This document shows, one piece after another, positions 1 to 7,412 of a stretch of DNA of 57,793 nucleotides. The translations under genes were made by a program, and so were the position numbers. Under the pieces are notes generated by a model. That model was not told where the DNA came from. It did not search any database and worked only from the letters and a program-made list of their open reading frames with translations. Source of the DNA: a bacterium (GTDB lineage: Bacteria; Desulfobacterota; DSWW01); the NCBI GenBank assembly GCA_028277985.1, contig JANQFG010000055.1, positions 1-57,793 of the forward strand, written 5' to 3'. Position 1 is the first letter of the stretch. Every line of letters begins with the position of its first letter.

Positions 1-198
1 CACCGATACCTCCGGGGCGGTGAATCCCGAGGAATCGTCCATCCTGAGAGAGATCCTCGACTGGAGCTTGGCGATGAACTCCAGGGACCGCTTGTCGTCG
101 ATCACCACCGCCTGCGCCGCTTCGGTCACGATGAACATGACCAGCAGGCAGGACAGGGCGAGAAGAAACCGCTGTCTCGTCTTTGCTTGTCGATACAT
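1..198 (-). CDS. DUF1302 family protein, N-terminal fragment cut by the window edge
   Basis: Read from the minus strand, 66 codons run from an ATG at 198 to the window edge with no stop. The product opens with a basic n-region and a hydrophobic stretch ending AAQA, a good signal peptide for export. The mature part begins VVIDDKRSLEFIAKLQSRIS and then SSGFTAPEVS, the way many proteobacterial DUF1302 proteins begin (large predicted outer-membrane beta-barrels of unknown substrate). A purine-rich GGGGGGAAC lies about 8 nt before the ATG. It follows the DUF1329 gene on the same strand after 47 nt, and DUF1302 and DUF1329 genes are commonly neighbours. Only the first tenth or so of the protein is visible, so the family call leans on the neighbour. 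Confidence 0.7.
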   Translation of the reverse strand, partial: MYRQAKTRQRFLLALSCLLVMFIVTEAAQAVVIDDKRSLEFIAKLQSRISLRMDDSSGFTAPEVSV

Positions 199-245
199 TT
201 CTCGCGTTCCCCCCGGTTGTGCGTTGTAGGCTATCTCCTCTTTCG

Positions 246-1547
246 CTATTTACAGAACTTCTGAAAGCCGGCCAGAGAGAAATCGTTCAGGTTCAACTCT
301 GCGTTGAACATGAGGTTTGTGTCCGGATGGAGCTGGGAAATCACGGTGGCGTGCTCTCTTCGCGTGTCCACGATCACGTGGTCCATCCAGGACAGGAACT
401 TCACCTTCCCGTCATCGGTCTTGTACCCGGCCGTGGTGGCGGACAGAAACTTCCAGAATTTTTCCGAGCGGTCGTGAACGATCTTGTAGGCTGGGCCCCA
501 ACTGTCCGCGAAGACCCAGACATACTGCGTGCCGTAGTTGTAGTACGGGTCTTTGGACTTCGCCTTGATTACCCAGACCGGGCGCTTCACATAGGTCAGA
601 CTCAGGGGTGCCCACGGGGACCCCTGCCACTCCTTCTTGTGGAACCCGTAGTCCATGGAGGGGCGCCTGCGTCCCGTCTCCCACTCGCCCCGTGCGTTTA
701 CGTTCGCCTGGATGGGTTCAGTCCCTGCGAAGGAAACCAAAGCCTCCTTCTTTTCGATCAACTCCCACTCGAACAGGGGGATCTTCCCGTCATAGGCAAG
801 GATGTCATCCACTGCGAAGTCCGAACCCACGAACCCATCCGAGCGGTTGGCCGGGCTCATCCTTCGCACCCTGCGAATGGCAGGAACGTAGGCGAAATTC
901 ATGTCCGCCTTGGCGGAGAGATAACGCCACATCAACTGAGCCGTGCCGGCCAGATCGTAAGGCGCTTTCACGGAGATGAGTGCGTATCGCTCTATGTCCT
1001 TCGGGTTCTTATATTTCCTGGCTCCGGGATAGCCTGTCAAATAGGCGTCGTTGAAGATAACGGATATCTCTCGTTCGAATCCCGTGCTGCGGCCGATCCA
1101 CCAGACGAAGGTCGAGAAGTTCTTGCACCCGATCACGTACGTTACGTATTGCTTGTTGTACATGATCTTGATCGCCGCCTTCGGGTCCTCGGGGTCGATC
1201 TTGGGGAAGGGAAACCCGATAACCATCCTGGCCATCTCGCCCGTTTCCGTTTCGACGATGATATCCTCTTCGTTCAGATCGTACTTGCCTACATTCCCGG
1301 TGAAGCTCTCTATGGCATAGGGTGTGAAGTACTCCGAGGTGTCGTAGTTGAGCTTGCCCAACGGGAGGGTCCACTCGCCCTTCTTCACCCATTCCAGCAT
1401 GCAGTCGGGTACGAGGCCCTCGGCCTTCTCCCAGTTTGTCTTGTCGATGATTTCCCGTCCGGACTCACCGGCCACGAGATTTGGGCTGAGGCACACCAGG
1501 AGCAAGAGAAATACAAGAGAACCGGAGAGTCTTCTTATAGTCTTCAT
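246..1547 (-). CDS. DUF1329 family outer-membrane-associated protein
   Basis: A 433-residue exported protein of the DUF1329 family (LolA/LolB-like fold, role unproven). Residues 1-27 form a signal peptide (KTIRR, then a Leu/Val core, VAG/ES cleavage). Family landmarks are GFPFPKID at about 111-118 and RRVRRMSPANRSDGF at about 225-239, followed by SDFAVDD. The ATG at 1547 is preceded by AAAGGAG at good spacing, so the start is secure. In characterised relatives DUF1329 partners with DUF1302 and often with RND/MMPL transporters in hydrophobic-compound or sterol metabolism; only DUF1302 is visible here. The role (outer-membrane transfer of a hydrophobic compound) is inference. The gene is divergent from the MerR-TetR regulator, with 319 nt between them. 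Confidence 0.9.
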   Translation of the reverse strand: MKTIRRLSGSLVFLLLLVCLSPNLVAGESGREIIDKTNWEKAEGLVPDCMLEWVKKGEWTLPLGKLNYDTSEYFTPYAIESFTGNVGKYDLNEEDIIVETETGEMARMVIGFPFPKIDPEDPKAAIKIMYNKQYVTYVIGCKNFSTFVWWIGRSTGFEREISVIFNDAYLTGYPGARKYKNPKDIERYALISVKAPYDLAGTAQLMWRYLSAKADMNFAYVPAIRRVRRMSPANRSDGFVGSDFAVDDILAYDGKIPLFEWELIEKKEALVSFAGTEPIQANVNARGEWETGRRRPSMDYGFHKKEWQGSPWAPLSLTYVKRPVWVIKAKSKDPYYNYGTQYVWVFADSWGPAYKIVHDRSEKFWKFLSATTAGYKTDDGKVKFLSWMDHVIVDTRREHATVISQLHPDTNLMFNAELNLNDFSLAGFQKFCK

Positions 1548-1756
1548 CGTGTTGTCTCCTTTAGGTTCGGTTGTGATGCTGACGGTCGGTCATGAGACGG
1601 TTAGACAACAAAAAGTAAGTACTCATAAGTCCTGGTGCGAAGTTTAGCGGATGTGTCTCGGAGATGTCAAGAACTTTCTCAGATGAGGGTGAGTACATTT
1701 TAATTGTTATATTTCAATATATTATGGGTGTTCTTGTCGAGAAAGGCATTTTCTTC

Positions 1757-1785
1757 TTGACAACTTTTCAAAGGACGGATATCTT
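1757..1785 (+). promoter_or_regulatory. Candidate sigma-70 promoter P1 for the MerR-TetR regulator
   Basis: TTGACA at 1757-1762, a 17-nt spacer, then TATCTT at 1780-1785. It would give a leader of about 75 nt to the ATG at 1867. The same combination (TTGACA, 17 nt, TATCTT) recurs in front of the second MerR-TetR gene at 50402-50430. Confidence 0.5.
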
Positions 1786-1799
1786 TCTTGTATTCATAC

Positions 1800-1829
1800 T
1801 TGACAGTTTTTCTGTTAAGTTACTATCTC
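1800..1829 (+). promoter_or_regulatory. Candidate sigma-70 promoter P2 for the MerR-TetR regulator
   Basis: TTGACA at 1800-1805, an 18-nt spacer and TATCTC at 1824-1829, about 37 nt before the ATG. The slightly long spacer could suit MerR-type activation by DNA distortion, but that is inference. Confidence 0.4.
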
Positions 1830-1866
1830 AAGAAACCACAGGATTGACAGCCAGGGCGTCTGAACA

Positions 1867-3129
1867 ATGGACAACAGGAACCGAATTCCGTCCCGCCAGA
1901 TGAAGGCGTCGGAGCTTTGCAGGGAATCAGGCATGAGCCGCTCCGCGGTTCACTATTATGTCAGCCTGGGCCTCCTTCACCGTCCTGAAAAGGCCGGCCT
2001 CAATCTGCACTTGTACGATGAGACCCACCTCACACGGCTCCGGCGGATCCGCGAGCTCAAGGAGAAAAAGGGCCTTTCCTTGGCCGAGATCAAGCGGGTC
2101 CTGGAGCAGGGCAAGCCGAAGGGGCCCCTGTCGCAGGTTGGCGGCGCGACGGCAGATACCCTGGAACCCGTCGACCGGGAGGCACCCATCGATGACCAGG
2201 CCGCGGATGGAGAGGATTTGAAGAATCGGGAGAAGATCATGGATATGGCAATCAAGCTCTTCTCCGAGAGAGGCTATGAAAACACGAAGATCAGCGATAT
2301 CACCGAAGCACTGCGTATGGGGAAGAGCACGTTCTACGTGTATTTCAAGAACAAGCGAGAGCTCTTCATGGAATGCATCGATCGGCTCGCGGTCACGATC
2401 GTGCCCAGGGAATCGTGGGATGAGATCCGGAACGAGCAGGAGTACCTTCTCAAGAACAAGAAGAGGGGTCTGGCCTTCCTGAGGGCCTTTCCGGGGTATC
2501 GAGGGATCCTCAACATGATACGAGGAGCGGTCGGCCGGAGCGATCCGTTGATGGCGCAGAAGGCGATCGAGGCATTTCGGGTGCTGAGCCGACCCATGTT
2601 GAAGGACTTGCGCAGAGCGGTCGCAAACGGCACGGTTCGGATCAAGCACGACGAGGCGTTTGTAGCGTACCTCCACCTGGTCATGGCGGAGAGCTTCGGC
2701 TACTGGCAGATGATCGAACCCGGCTACTCGGTAGAAGAGGGCATGGAAATCATCATGGACATCGTGCAGAACGGCCTGGTGCATGCAGGCTCATCCAATC
2801 AGGAGCCGGACGCCTGGAAGGGGCCGGCCGGTGAGGTTGAGGACAGTTCTGGGTGCAAGACGAGGCTCGAGAGCATCTCCATAGACCCTGAGGGTTTTCT
2901 GCGTGGACGGATGGGGGATGCCGAGGTGGATGTGGTTCTGAGCAGGATCCAGTCTGTGCGGGTCCACGATAGAGGCGACCGCCACGAGGCCGAGTTGAGC
3001 ATGGGAGACGGGCAGCGATTCGTGATCGAGGTGAACGCAGAGGATTCTCTGCACGGCACTGCACCTTTCGGATCCTTCCGCCTGCCTTTGAAGCGCATTG
3101 CATCCGTTTCTTTCGAATCCGAAGAATGA
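1867..3129 (+). CDS. MerR-TetR fusion transcriptional regulator with extra C-terminal domain
   Basis: A 420-residue regulator with two DNA-binding domains. Residues about 11-80 are a MerR-type winged helix (ELCRESGMSRSAVHYYVSLG, then LRRIRELKEKKGLSLAEIK). After a 40-residue acidic linker, residues about 121-166 form a TetR helix-turn-helix (AIKLFSERGYENTKISDITE, MGKSTFYVYFKNKRELF). Residues 170-310 look like the helical TetR ligand domain. The tail, about 335-420, is predicted beta-rich (FLRGRMGDAEVDVVLSRIQ, then GSFRLPLKRIASVSFE) and belongs to neither family. The crotonase and acyl-CoA synthetase genes follow after 30 nt, so an acyl-CoA or fatty-acid ligand is a reasonable guess. A second fusion of this kind lies at 49454-50341, without the tail. 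Confidence 0.85.
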   Translation: MDNRNRIPSRQMKASELCRESGMSRSAVHYYVSLGLLHRPEKAGLNLHLYDETHLTRLRRIRELKEKKGLSLAEIKRVLEQGKPKGPLSQVGGATADTLEPVDREAPIDDQAADGEDLKNREKIMDMAIKLFSERGYENTKISDITEALRMGKSTFYVYFKNKRELFMECIDRLAVTIVPRESWDEIRNEQEYLLKNKKRGLAFLRAFPGYRGILNMIRGAVGRSDPLMAQKAIEAFRVLSRPMLKDLRRAVANGTVRIKHDEAFVAYLHLVMAESFGYWQMIEPGYSVEEGMEIIMDIVQNGLVHAGSSNQEPDAWKGPAGEVEDSSGCKTRLESISIDPEGFLRGRMGDAEVDVVLSRIQSVRVHDRGDRHEAELSMGDGQRFVIEVNAEDSLHGTAPFGSFRLPLKRIASVSFESEE

Positions 3130-3159
3130 GAAGAAAACGTGTACGGGAAGGAGAACGCG

Positions 3160-4002
3160 ATGAGTACGGAAGCTTATCAAACGATCTCATATGAGATCGG
3201 GGGCCTGAACGACGCAATCTGCAGGATCACGCTGAATCGGCCGGACAAGTACAATGCGATCGACCGGCAGATGGCCACGGAGTTGGTCGATGCCTTTCGA
3301 AAGGTGAGAGGTGTCCCATCGGTGGGTGTAGTGGTCCTCTCCGGATCCGGCAAGTCCTTCTGCACCGGCGGCGATCTCTCCGTCTTTCCCTCCCTGGCCG
3401 AGCATCAGACCGCCATGGACTGGTTGGCCCACGAGGGGCTGGATGTCCAGAAGTCGATCACCGGGTGCGAAAAAGTCGTGATCGGCAAGCTCCACGGGTA
3501 CTGCCTGGCAGGGGGGCTCGAGATTGCCCTCTGCTGCGACCTCCTGTATGCGACCGAGTCTGCAAAGATGGGCACGACCGAAATCAATATGGGTATTCTG
3601 CCGGGCTGGGGCGGAACCGCCCGGCTGCCGAGAAGCATGCCGATCTACCGGGCCAAGGAGGTTGTTTTCAGCGGCCGCAAGGACTATTCGGCCCAGGAGA
3701 TGTATGACATGGGCCTGCTGACCCGTGTATTCAAGGACGAGGAGTTCGAGGAGAAATTCGAGGAAATGGTCCGGATCATCGGCTCCAAGAGCCCGATCGC
3801 ACTCCGTATGGGCAAGGAGGTCATGGACAAGTCTGCAGAAGGGGGCAGCATCGATACGGCGCTCGCAGTCGAGAGAAACGGAATCCAATGGCTGCAGAAC
3901 AGCCCGCCGATCCAGGCGGCCCTGGACATCTACCGGGAGAAGCCGGATCAATTCACCGAGAAACAGAAGCAGAGCAACATCGAATCCGACGTGAGGAAGT
4001 AG
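3160..4002 (+). CDS. Enoyl-CoA hydratase/isomerase (crotonase) family protein
   Basis: A 280-residue crotonase-fold enzyme acting on acyl-CoA thioesters, most simply hydration or isomerisation of an enoyl-CoA. The oxyanion-hole regions are visible (SGSGKSFCTGGDL near 61-73 and LAGGLEIALCCD near 117-127). Both Glu positions of classical enoyl-CoA hydratase are kept: E121 in GGLEIA and E141 in TTEINMGILPGWGGTARLP. The ATG at 3160 is chosen over a GTG at 3139 because GGGAAGGAG lies just before it. It shares an operon with the upstream regulator and the downstream acyl-CoA synthetase (57-nt gap). The exact substrate cannot be read from the sequence; a dehydratase or isomerase role in branched or aromatic acid breakdown is equally possible. 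Confidence 0.9.
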   Translation: MSTEAYQTISYEIGGLNDAICRITLNRPDKYNAIDRQMATELVDAFRKVRGVPSVGVVVLSGSGKSFCTGGDLSVFPSLAEHQTAMDWLAHEGLDVQKSITGCEKVVIGKLHGYCLAGGLEIALCCDLLYATESAKMGTTEINMGILPGWGGTARLPRSMPIYRAKEVVFSGRKDYSAQEMYDMGLLTRVFKDEEFEEKFEEMVRIIGSKSPIALRMGKEVMDKSAEGGSIDTALAVERNGIQWLQNSPPIQAALDIYREKPDQFTEKQKQSNIESDVRK

Positions 4003-4059
4003 GCAGAGACAGGGGTCTATCCGAATCGATATGCAATAACAAACGAATGGAGATCGGCC

Positions 4060-5607
4060 ATGTACACCCTTGGAGACATACCGAGGAAAAGCGCAAGGAT
4101 CTGTCCGGACTTCGAGGCCGTGGTTTTCGAGGGCACCAGGCTGACGCACCGCGAGCTGAATGACCGGGTCAATCGTCTGGCCAGCACGCTGCTCGGTATG
4201 GGGTACCAGAGAGGCGATCGTGTGGCGGTCCTGGCGGCAAACACGCACAAGTACCTGGAGATCTATTTTGCCACGGGCAAGCTCGGCATGAGCGTGACGC
4301 CGCTCAATTTTCGGCTCTCGGACGCTGAGATCTCCTATATCGTGAAGGACAGTGAAGCGGTCTGCTTTCTGGTCGGAGACGAATACGAAGAGAGGGCGCT
4401 CGGGCTCAAGACCGAATTGCCGGATATCCGAAACTGGATTTCCCTCGACAAGGAGATGGACGGAGCCGAGTACTACGAAACCCTTCTCGAGAAAGCTCCC
4501 GCCCGGGAACCGGATCTGGAGGTGGATGAGGAGGAGATCGCCATCCTGATGTACACCGGCGGCACGACCGGCCTTCCGAAGGGAGTGCTCATGTCCCACC
4601 GGAACATCATGACCGCAACGATTGCCGCTGCGCTGGGGTGTGGGTTTCGTTACGACGACACGACCTGTTTCGTGCTGCCTCTGTTCCACGTCTCGTTCTG
4701 GCCGGCCCTGGCCGTCCTGCTCGTGGGCGGAAAGGTTGCGATCAACCGAAGACCGGATCTCGGGGAGATCCTCAGGCTGATCCAGGACGAGAAGTGCACC
4801 CACGTCAATATGGTCCCCACCATCTACACGTGGCTGCTCGAGTATCCGGACATCGATTCCTTCGACCTTTCAAGCCTCAGGCTCATCTCTTACGCAGGCA
4901 GCCCTTTTCCTCCCGAGGTGTTGAAGCGATGCATCAAGAAGTTCGGCGACCGGTTCATGCAGGCCTACGGCATGACCGAGGCGCTCGGTGCCTCCGGGCT
5001 GTCTCCATGGGATCACGTGCTGGAGGGGGAGGGGACGAGGCTTCTGGCCAGCGCGGGGAAGGAGTCCATTTGCGCAGACATTCGCATCGTGGACGAGGAG
5101 GGCCTTCCGGTGCCGGCAGGCGAGGTCGGCGAGATCGCGATCCGCGGAAAGCACGTGATGAAAGGGTACTGGAAGAACGAGGAGCAGACCAGTAAGACGA
5201 TCCGAAACGGCTGGCTCCACAGCGGTGATATGGGCTACATCGACGAAGAGGGCTATCTCTTTCTCGTGGACCGGAAGGCGGACATGATCGTGACCGGCGG
5301 AGAGAACGTGTACCCGAAGGAGACCGAGGACGTGCTCTACGAGCATCCCGCGGTCATGGAGTGCGCCGTCGTTTCCGCACCGGACGACAGATGGGGAGAG
5401 CGGGTGCAAGCTGCCGTGGTTCTCAGAGAGGGACAGCAGGCGACCGCAGAAGATCTGATCGAGCACTGCAAGGGGAAGCTGGCCGGGTACAAGTGCCCCA
5501 AGGCGATCGAGTTTTGGGAGGCCCTTCCGAAGACACCGATCGGCAAGATCCTTCGGAAGGACGTGAAGAAAAAATTCTGGGAAGGCCGCGAGAAATCGAT
5601 CGGCTAG
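4060..5607 (+). CDS. AMP-forming acyl-CoA synthetase (class I adenylate-forming)
   Basis: A 515-residue acyl-CoA ligase that activates a carboxylic acid with ATP and CoA. The P-loop-like A3 motif MYTGGTTGLPKG is at 164-175, followed by QAYGMTEALG, the hinge region GYLFLVDRKADMIVTGGENV, and the C-terminal catalytic lysine in PKTPIGKILRK. It has the usual length of the family and no signal peptide, so it is cytoplasmic. It is the last gene of the regulator-crotonase-ligase unit and converges on the inositol phosphate synthase, with the small inverted-repeat element between them. Substrate range (medium/long chain or aryl acid) is not decidable from motifs. Confidence 0.92.
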   Translation: MYTLGDIPRKSARICPDFEAVVFEGTRLTHRELNDRVNRLASTLLGMGYQRGDRVAVLAANTHKYLEIYFATGKLGMSVTPLNFRLSDAEISYIVKDSEAVCFLVGDEYEERALGLKTELPDIRNWISLDKEMDGAEYYETLLEKAPAREPDLEVDEEEIAILMYTGGTTGLPKGVLMSHRNIMTATIAAALGCGFRYDDTTCFVLPLFHVSFWPALAVLLVGGKVAINRRPDLGEILRLIQDEKCTHVNMVPTIYTWLLEYPDIDSFDLSSLRLISYAGSPFPPEVLKRCIKKFGDRFMQAYGMTEALGASGLSPWDHVLEGEGTRLLASAGKESICADIRIVDEEGLPVPAGEVGEIAIRGKHVMKGYWKNEEQTSKTIRNGWLHSGDMGYIDEEGYLFLVDRKADMIVTGGENVYPKETEDVLYEHPAVMECAVVSAPDDRWGERVQAAVVLREGQQATAEDLIEHCKGKLAGYKCPKAIEFWEALPKTPIGKILRKDVKKKFWEGREKSIG

Positions 5608-5640
5608 GGCCTAAACCCAGTTACACAAGAACACAAGAAC

Positions 5641-5806
5641 GGGTCGGACCAAGCTAAATGGTTGATTCAAAAGATCTATCAGGCCAAGAAAGGGCTCGCT
5701 TCGGCCCTTAGAAGGGACGGCCACAAAGCTTTGGCTCTAAGCGCGTTTTCCGGTGGTTTTCTTGGTCTGTTTTGTGCGGTTTCAAGAACTTAGCTTGGTC
5801 CGACCC
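5641..5806. mobile_element. MITE/REP-like element with perfect 17-bp terminal inverted repeats
   Basis: The left end GGGTCGGACCAAGCTAA (5641-5657) is the exact reverse complement of the right end (5790-5806). The 132-nt interior has no ORF of note but carries a hairpin (AAGGGC 5690-5695 with GCCCTT 5704-5709). An overlapping direct repeat of ACACAAGAAC lies just outside the left end. It sits between convergent genes, a typical place for small non-autonomous elements, and could also end transcription. GGGTC...GACCC ends recall elements moved by REP-associated Y1 transposases, but no transposase is in the window. Confidence 0.6.
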
Positions 5807-5832
5807 CCTGTTGATCCCCTGTTTTGGCTGGG

Positions 5833-7164
5833 CTAGACCCCGTTCGGGTAATACTCCACGCCGAGGTGGGTGATCAATTCCTCGCCCATCAGGTAGCGCA
5901 GGTTGTTCTTCATCTTCGATAGCTGGATGAACAGATCGTGCTCCGGGTACAGGCCTTCCGGGACGATGGGGTTCTTGAAGTAAAAAGAGAGCCACTCCTG
6001 GATCCCGAACTTCCCCGCCCTCTTGGCCAGGTCGATCAACAGCACAAGATCCAGCGCGATCGGCGCGGCCAGGATCGAGTCCCTGCACAGGAAGTCGATC
6101 TTGATCTGCATCGGGTATCCCATCCACCCGAAGATGTCGATGTTGTCCCACCCTTCCTTGTTGTCGCCACGAGGCGGGTAGTAGTTGATCCTCACCTTGT
6201 GGAACGCTTCGCTGTAGAGCTCAGGATACAAATCCGGCTGCAGGATGTACTCCAGCACACCGAGCTTGCTCACCTCTTTGGTCTTGAAGGAATCCGGATC
6301 GTCGAGAACTTCCCCGTCCCGGTTGCCCAGGATGTTGGTGGAGAACCAGCCGCCGAGACCCAGCATCCGTGCTTTGAGGGCCGGAGCAATCACGGTCTTC
6401 ATCATGGTCTGGCCGGTCTTGAAGTCATCTCCGGCCACCGGGCACTTCTTTTTGTGCGCCAGGGAGAGGAGGGCGGGGATGTTCTCGGAGAGGTTCGGGG
6501 CGCCGTTGACAAAGGGAATACCGTTTCGGATCGCCACATAGGCGTAGATCATGCTCGGCGCGATGGCCGGGTCGCTTTCCTTGAGGCCCTTTTCGAACCT
6601 CTTCAGATCCGCGTGTACTTCCTTCGCTTGAAGAAAGACCTCGGTGGATCCACACCAGAGCATCACCAGCCTCGAGCACCCGGTCTTTGTCTTGAAGGTG
6701 TCGATGTCCTTCTGAAGCTTGTCCGCCAGGTGCATCTTGGTCTTGCCCTGCTTGACCCAGTCCCCCTGGAGCCTGCGCACGTAGGTCGGATCAAAGACGG
6801 CCTTCATCGGCCGGATCGACTTCAGCTCTTTTCGAATCGGCTCCAGGTGTTCCTTCCGTAACACGCCCCCGGCGAGAGCGGTCTCGTAGGCATCTTTGCC
6901 GTGGATATCCCACCCTCCGAATACCAGGTCGTCCAAGCCCGCCAGCGGCACGAAGTCCTTGATTCGGGGTCGCCGACGTTCGGTTCGCTTGCCCAGTCGA
7001 ATGGTACCCATCTGCGTCAGGGATCCGATCGGCAGGCTCAAGCCTTTTCGGATCGAGAACGTGCCCGCCATCAGTGTGGTTCCCACGGCGCCGATGCCCG
7101 GGACCAAAACTCCAAGCTTCCCCTTCGGAGAAGCGATCTTCTTTCTCTTCTTCCCTTGCTTCAT
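5833..7164 (-). CDS. ino1: Inositol-3-phosphate synthase (Ino1/MIPS family)
   Basis: A 443-residue enzyme of the myo-inositol-1-phosphate synthase family, which converts glucose 6-phosphate to inositol 3-phosphate using bound NAD. The N-terminal Rossmann loop is GVLVPGIGAVGTTLMAG. Later landmarks are FVNGAPNLSENIP, GDDFKTGQTMMKTVIAPAL and GLGGWFSTNILGNRDG, matching the family's NAD and substrate loops (compare the SxTNxLGNxDG pattern). The ATG at 7164 is preferred to one at 7182 because GGAGG sits directly before it. A lysine-rich start (KQGKKRKK) precedes the fold. Its product could feed inositol phospholipid or compatible-solute synthesis; no partner gene for either is adjacent. Confidence 0.88.
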   Translation of the reverse strand: MKQGKKRKKIASPKGKLGVLVPGIGAVGTTLMAGTFSIRKGLSLPIGSLTQMGTIRLGKRTERRRPRIKDFVPLAGLDDLVFGGWDIHGKDAYETALAGGVLRKEHLEPIRKELKSIRPMKAVFDPTYVRRLQGDWVKQGKTKMHLADKLQKDIDTFKTKTGCSRLVMLWCGSTEVFLQAKEVHADLKRFEKGLKESDPAIAPSMIYAYVAIRNGIPFVNGAPNLSENIPALLSLAHKKKCPVAGDDFKTGQTMMKTVIAPALKARMLGLGGWFSTNILGNRDGEVLDDPDSFKTKEVSKLGVLEYILQPDLYPELYSEAFHKVRINYYPPRGDNKEGWDNIDIFGWMGYPMQIKIDFLCRDSILAAPIALDLVLLIDLAKRAGKFGIQEWLSFYFKNPIVPEGLYPEHDLFIQLSKMKNNLRYLMGEELITHLGVEYYPNGV

Positions 7165-7193
7165 GCAAACCTCCGCCCTCATGGAAAACGAAA

Positions 7194-7222
7194 TTTATAC
7201 TCCTTTTCGCTTGAAAAGACAA
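7194..7222 (-). promoter_or_regulatory. Candidate promoter for inositol-3-phosphate synthase
   Basis: On the minus strand TTGTCT (7222-7217), 17 nt, then TATAAA (7199-7194), about 29 nt before the chosen ATG at 7164. Spacing and -10 match are good; the -35 is a partial match. Confidence 0.5.
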
Positions 7223-7299
7223 GAAGTTATGAGCTCACCGAAGGCTCCAAAAGGCCTTGCCGACCCCTCGACCGCTTCAGCGCGCAAGTGGGCTGAACG

Positions 7300-7328
7300 T
7301 TGACATAACCACTTGATTTGCGTAAGTT
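7300..7328 (+). promoter_or_regulatory. Candidate promoter for the aco-like block A
   Basis: TTGACA at 7300-7305, a 17-nt spacer, then TAAGTT at 7323-7328, about 84 nt before the E1 alpha ATG. Many aco operons use sigma-54 with AcoR; no AcoR gene or clear -24/-12 site is visible here, so a sigma-70 promoter would be a departure. Confidence 0.45.
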
Positions 7329-7412
7329 TTGGGTTCCTGAATCGATGCCCTCGTGATGACGAAAACGAGGTATACCTCATCCCCAAGATACTTAAACCCA
7401 AGGGAGGGTAGC

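Larger units (their letters stand above)
1548..1866. other. Divergent intergenic region with AT-rich tandem promoters
   Basis: These 319 nt separate the DUF1329 gene (minus) from the MerR-TetR regulator (plus) and hold no convincing gene. The half nearer the regulator is clearly more AT-rich than its surroundings and contains two sigma-70-like promoters facing the regulator, annotated separately. No terminator is expected because both genes read outward. Short ORFs crossing this stretch lack ribosome sites and recognisable sequence. Confidence 0.6.

Noticed and set aside
183..1595. Long open frame on the plus strand opposite the DUF1329 gene
   Set aside because: It is the antisense shadow of a well-supported exported protein. 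Its translation is Val/Arg/Leu-rich without a recognisable domain and it has no ribosome site.
3187..4803. 538-codon open frame on the minus strand
   Set aside because: It lies across the crotonase and acyl-CoA synthetase genes, whose family motifs are unmistakable in the other strand. Long antisense frames are common in GC-rich DNA.
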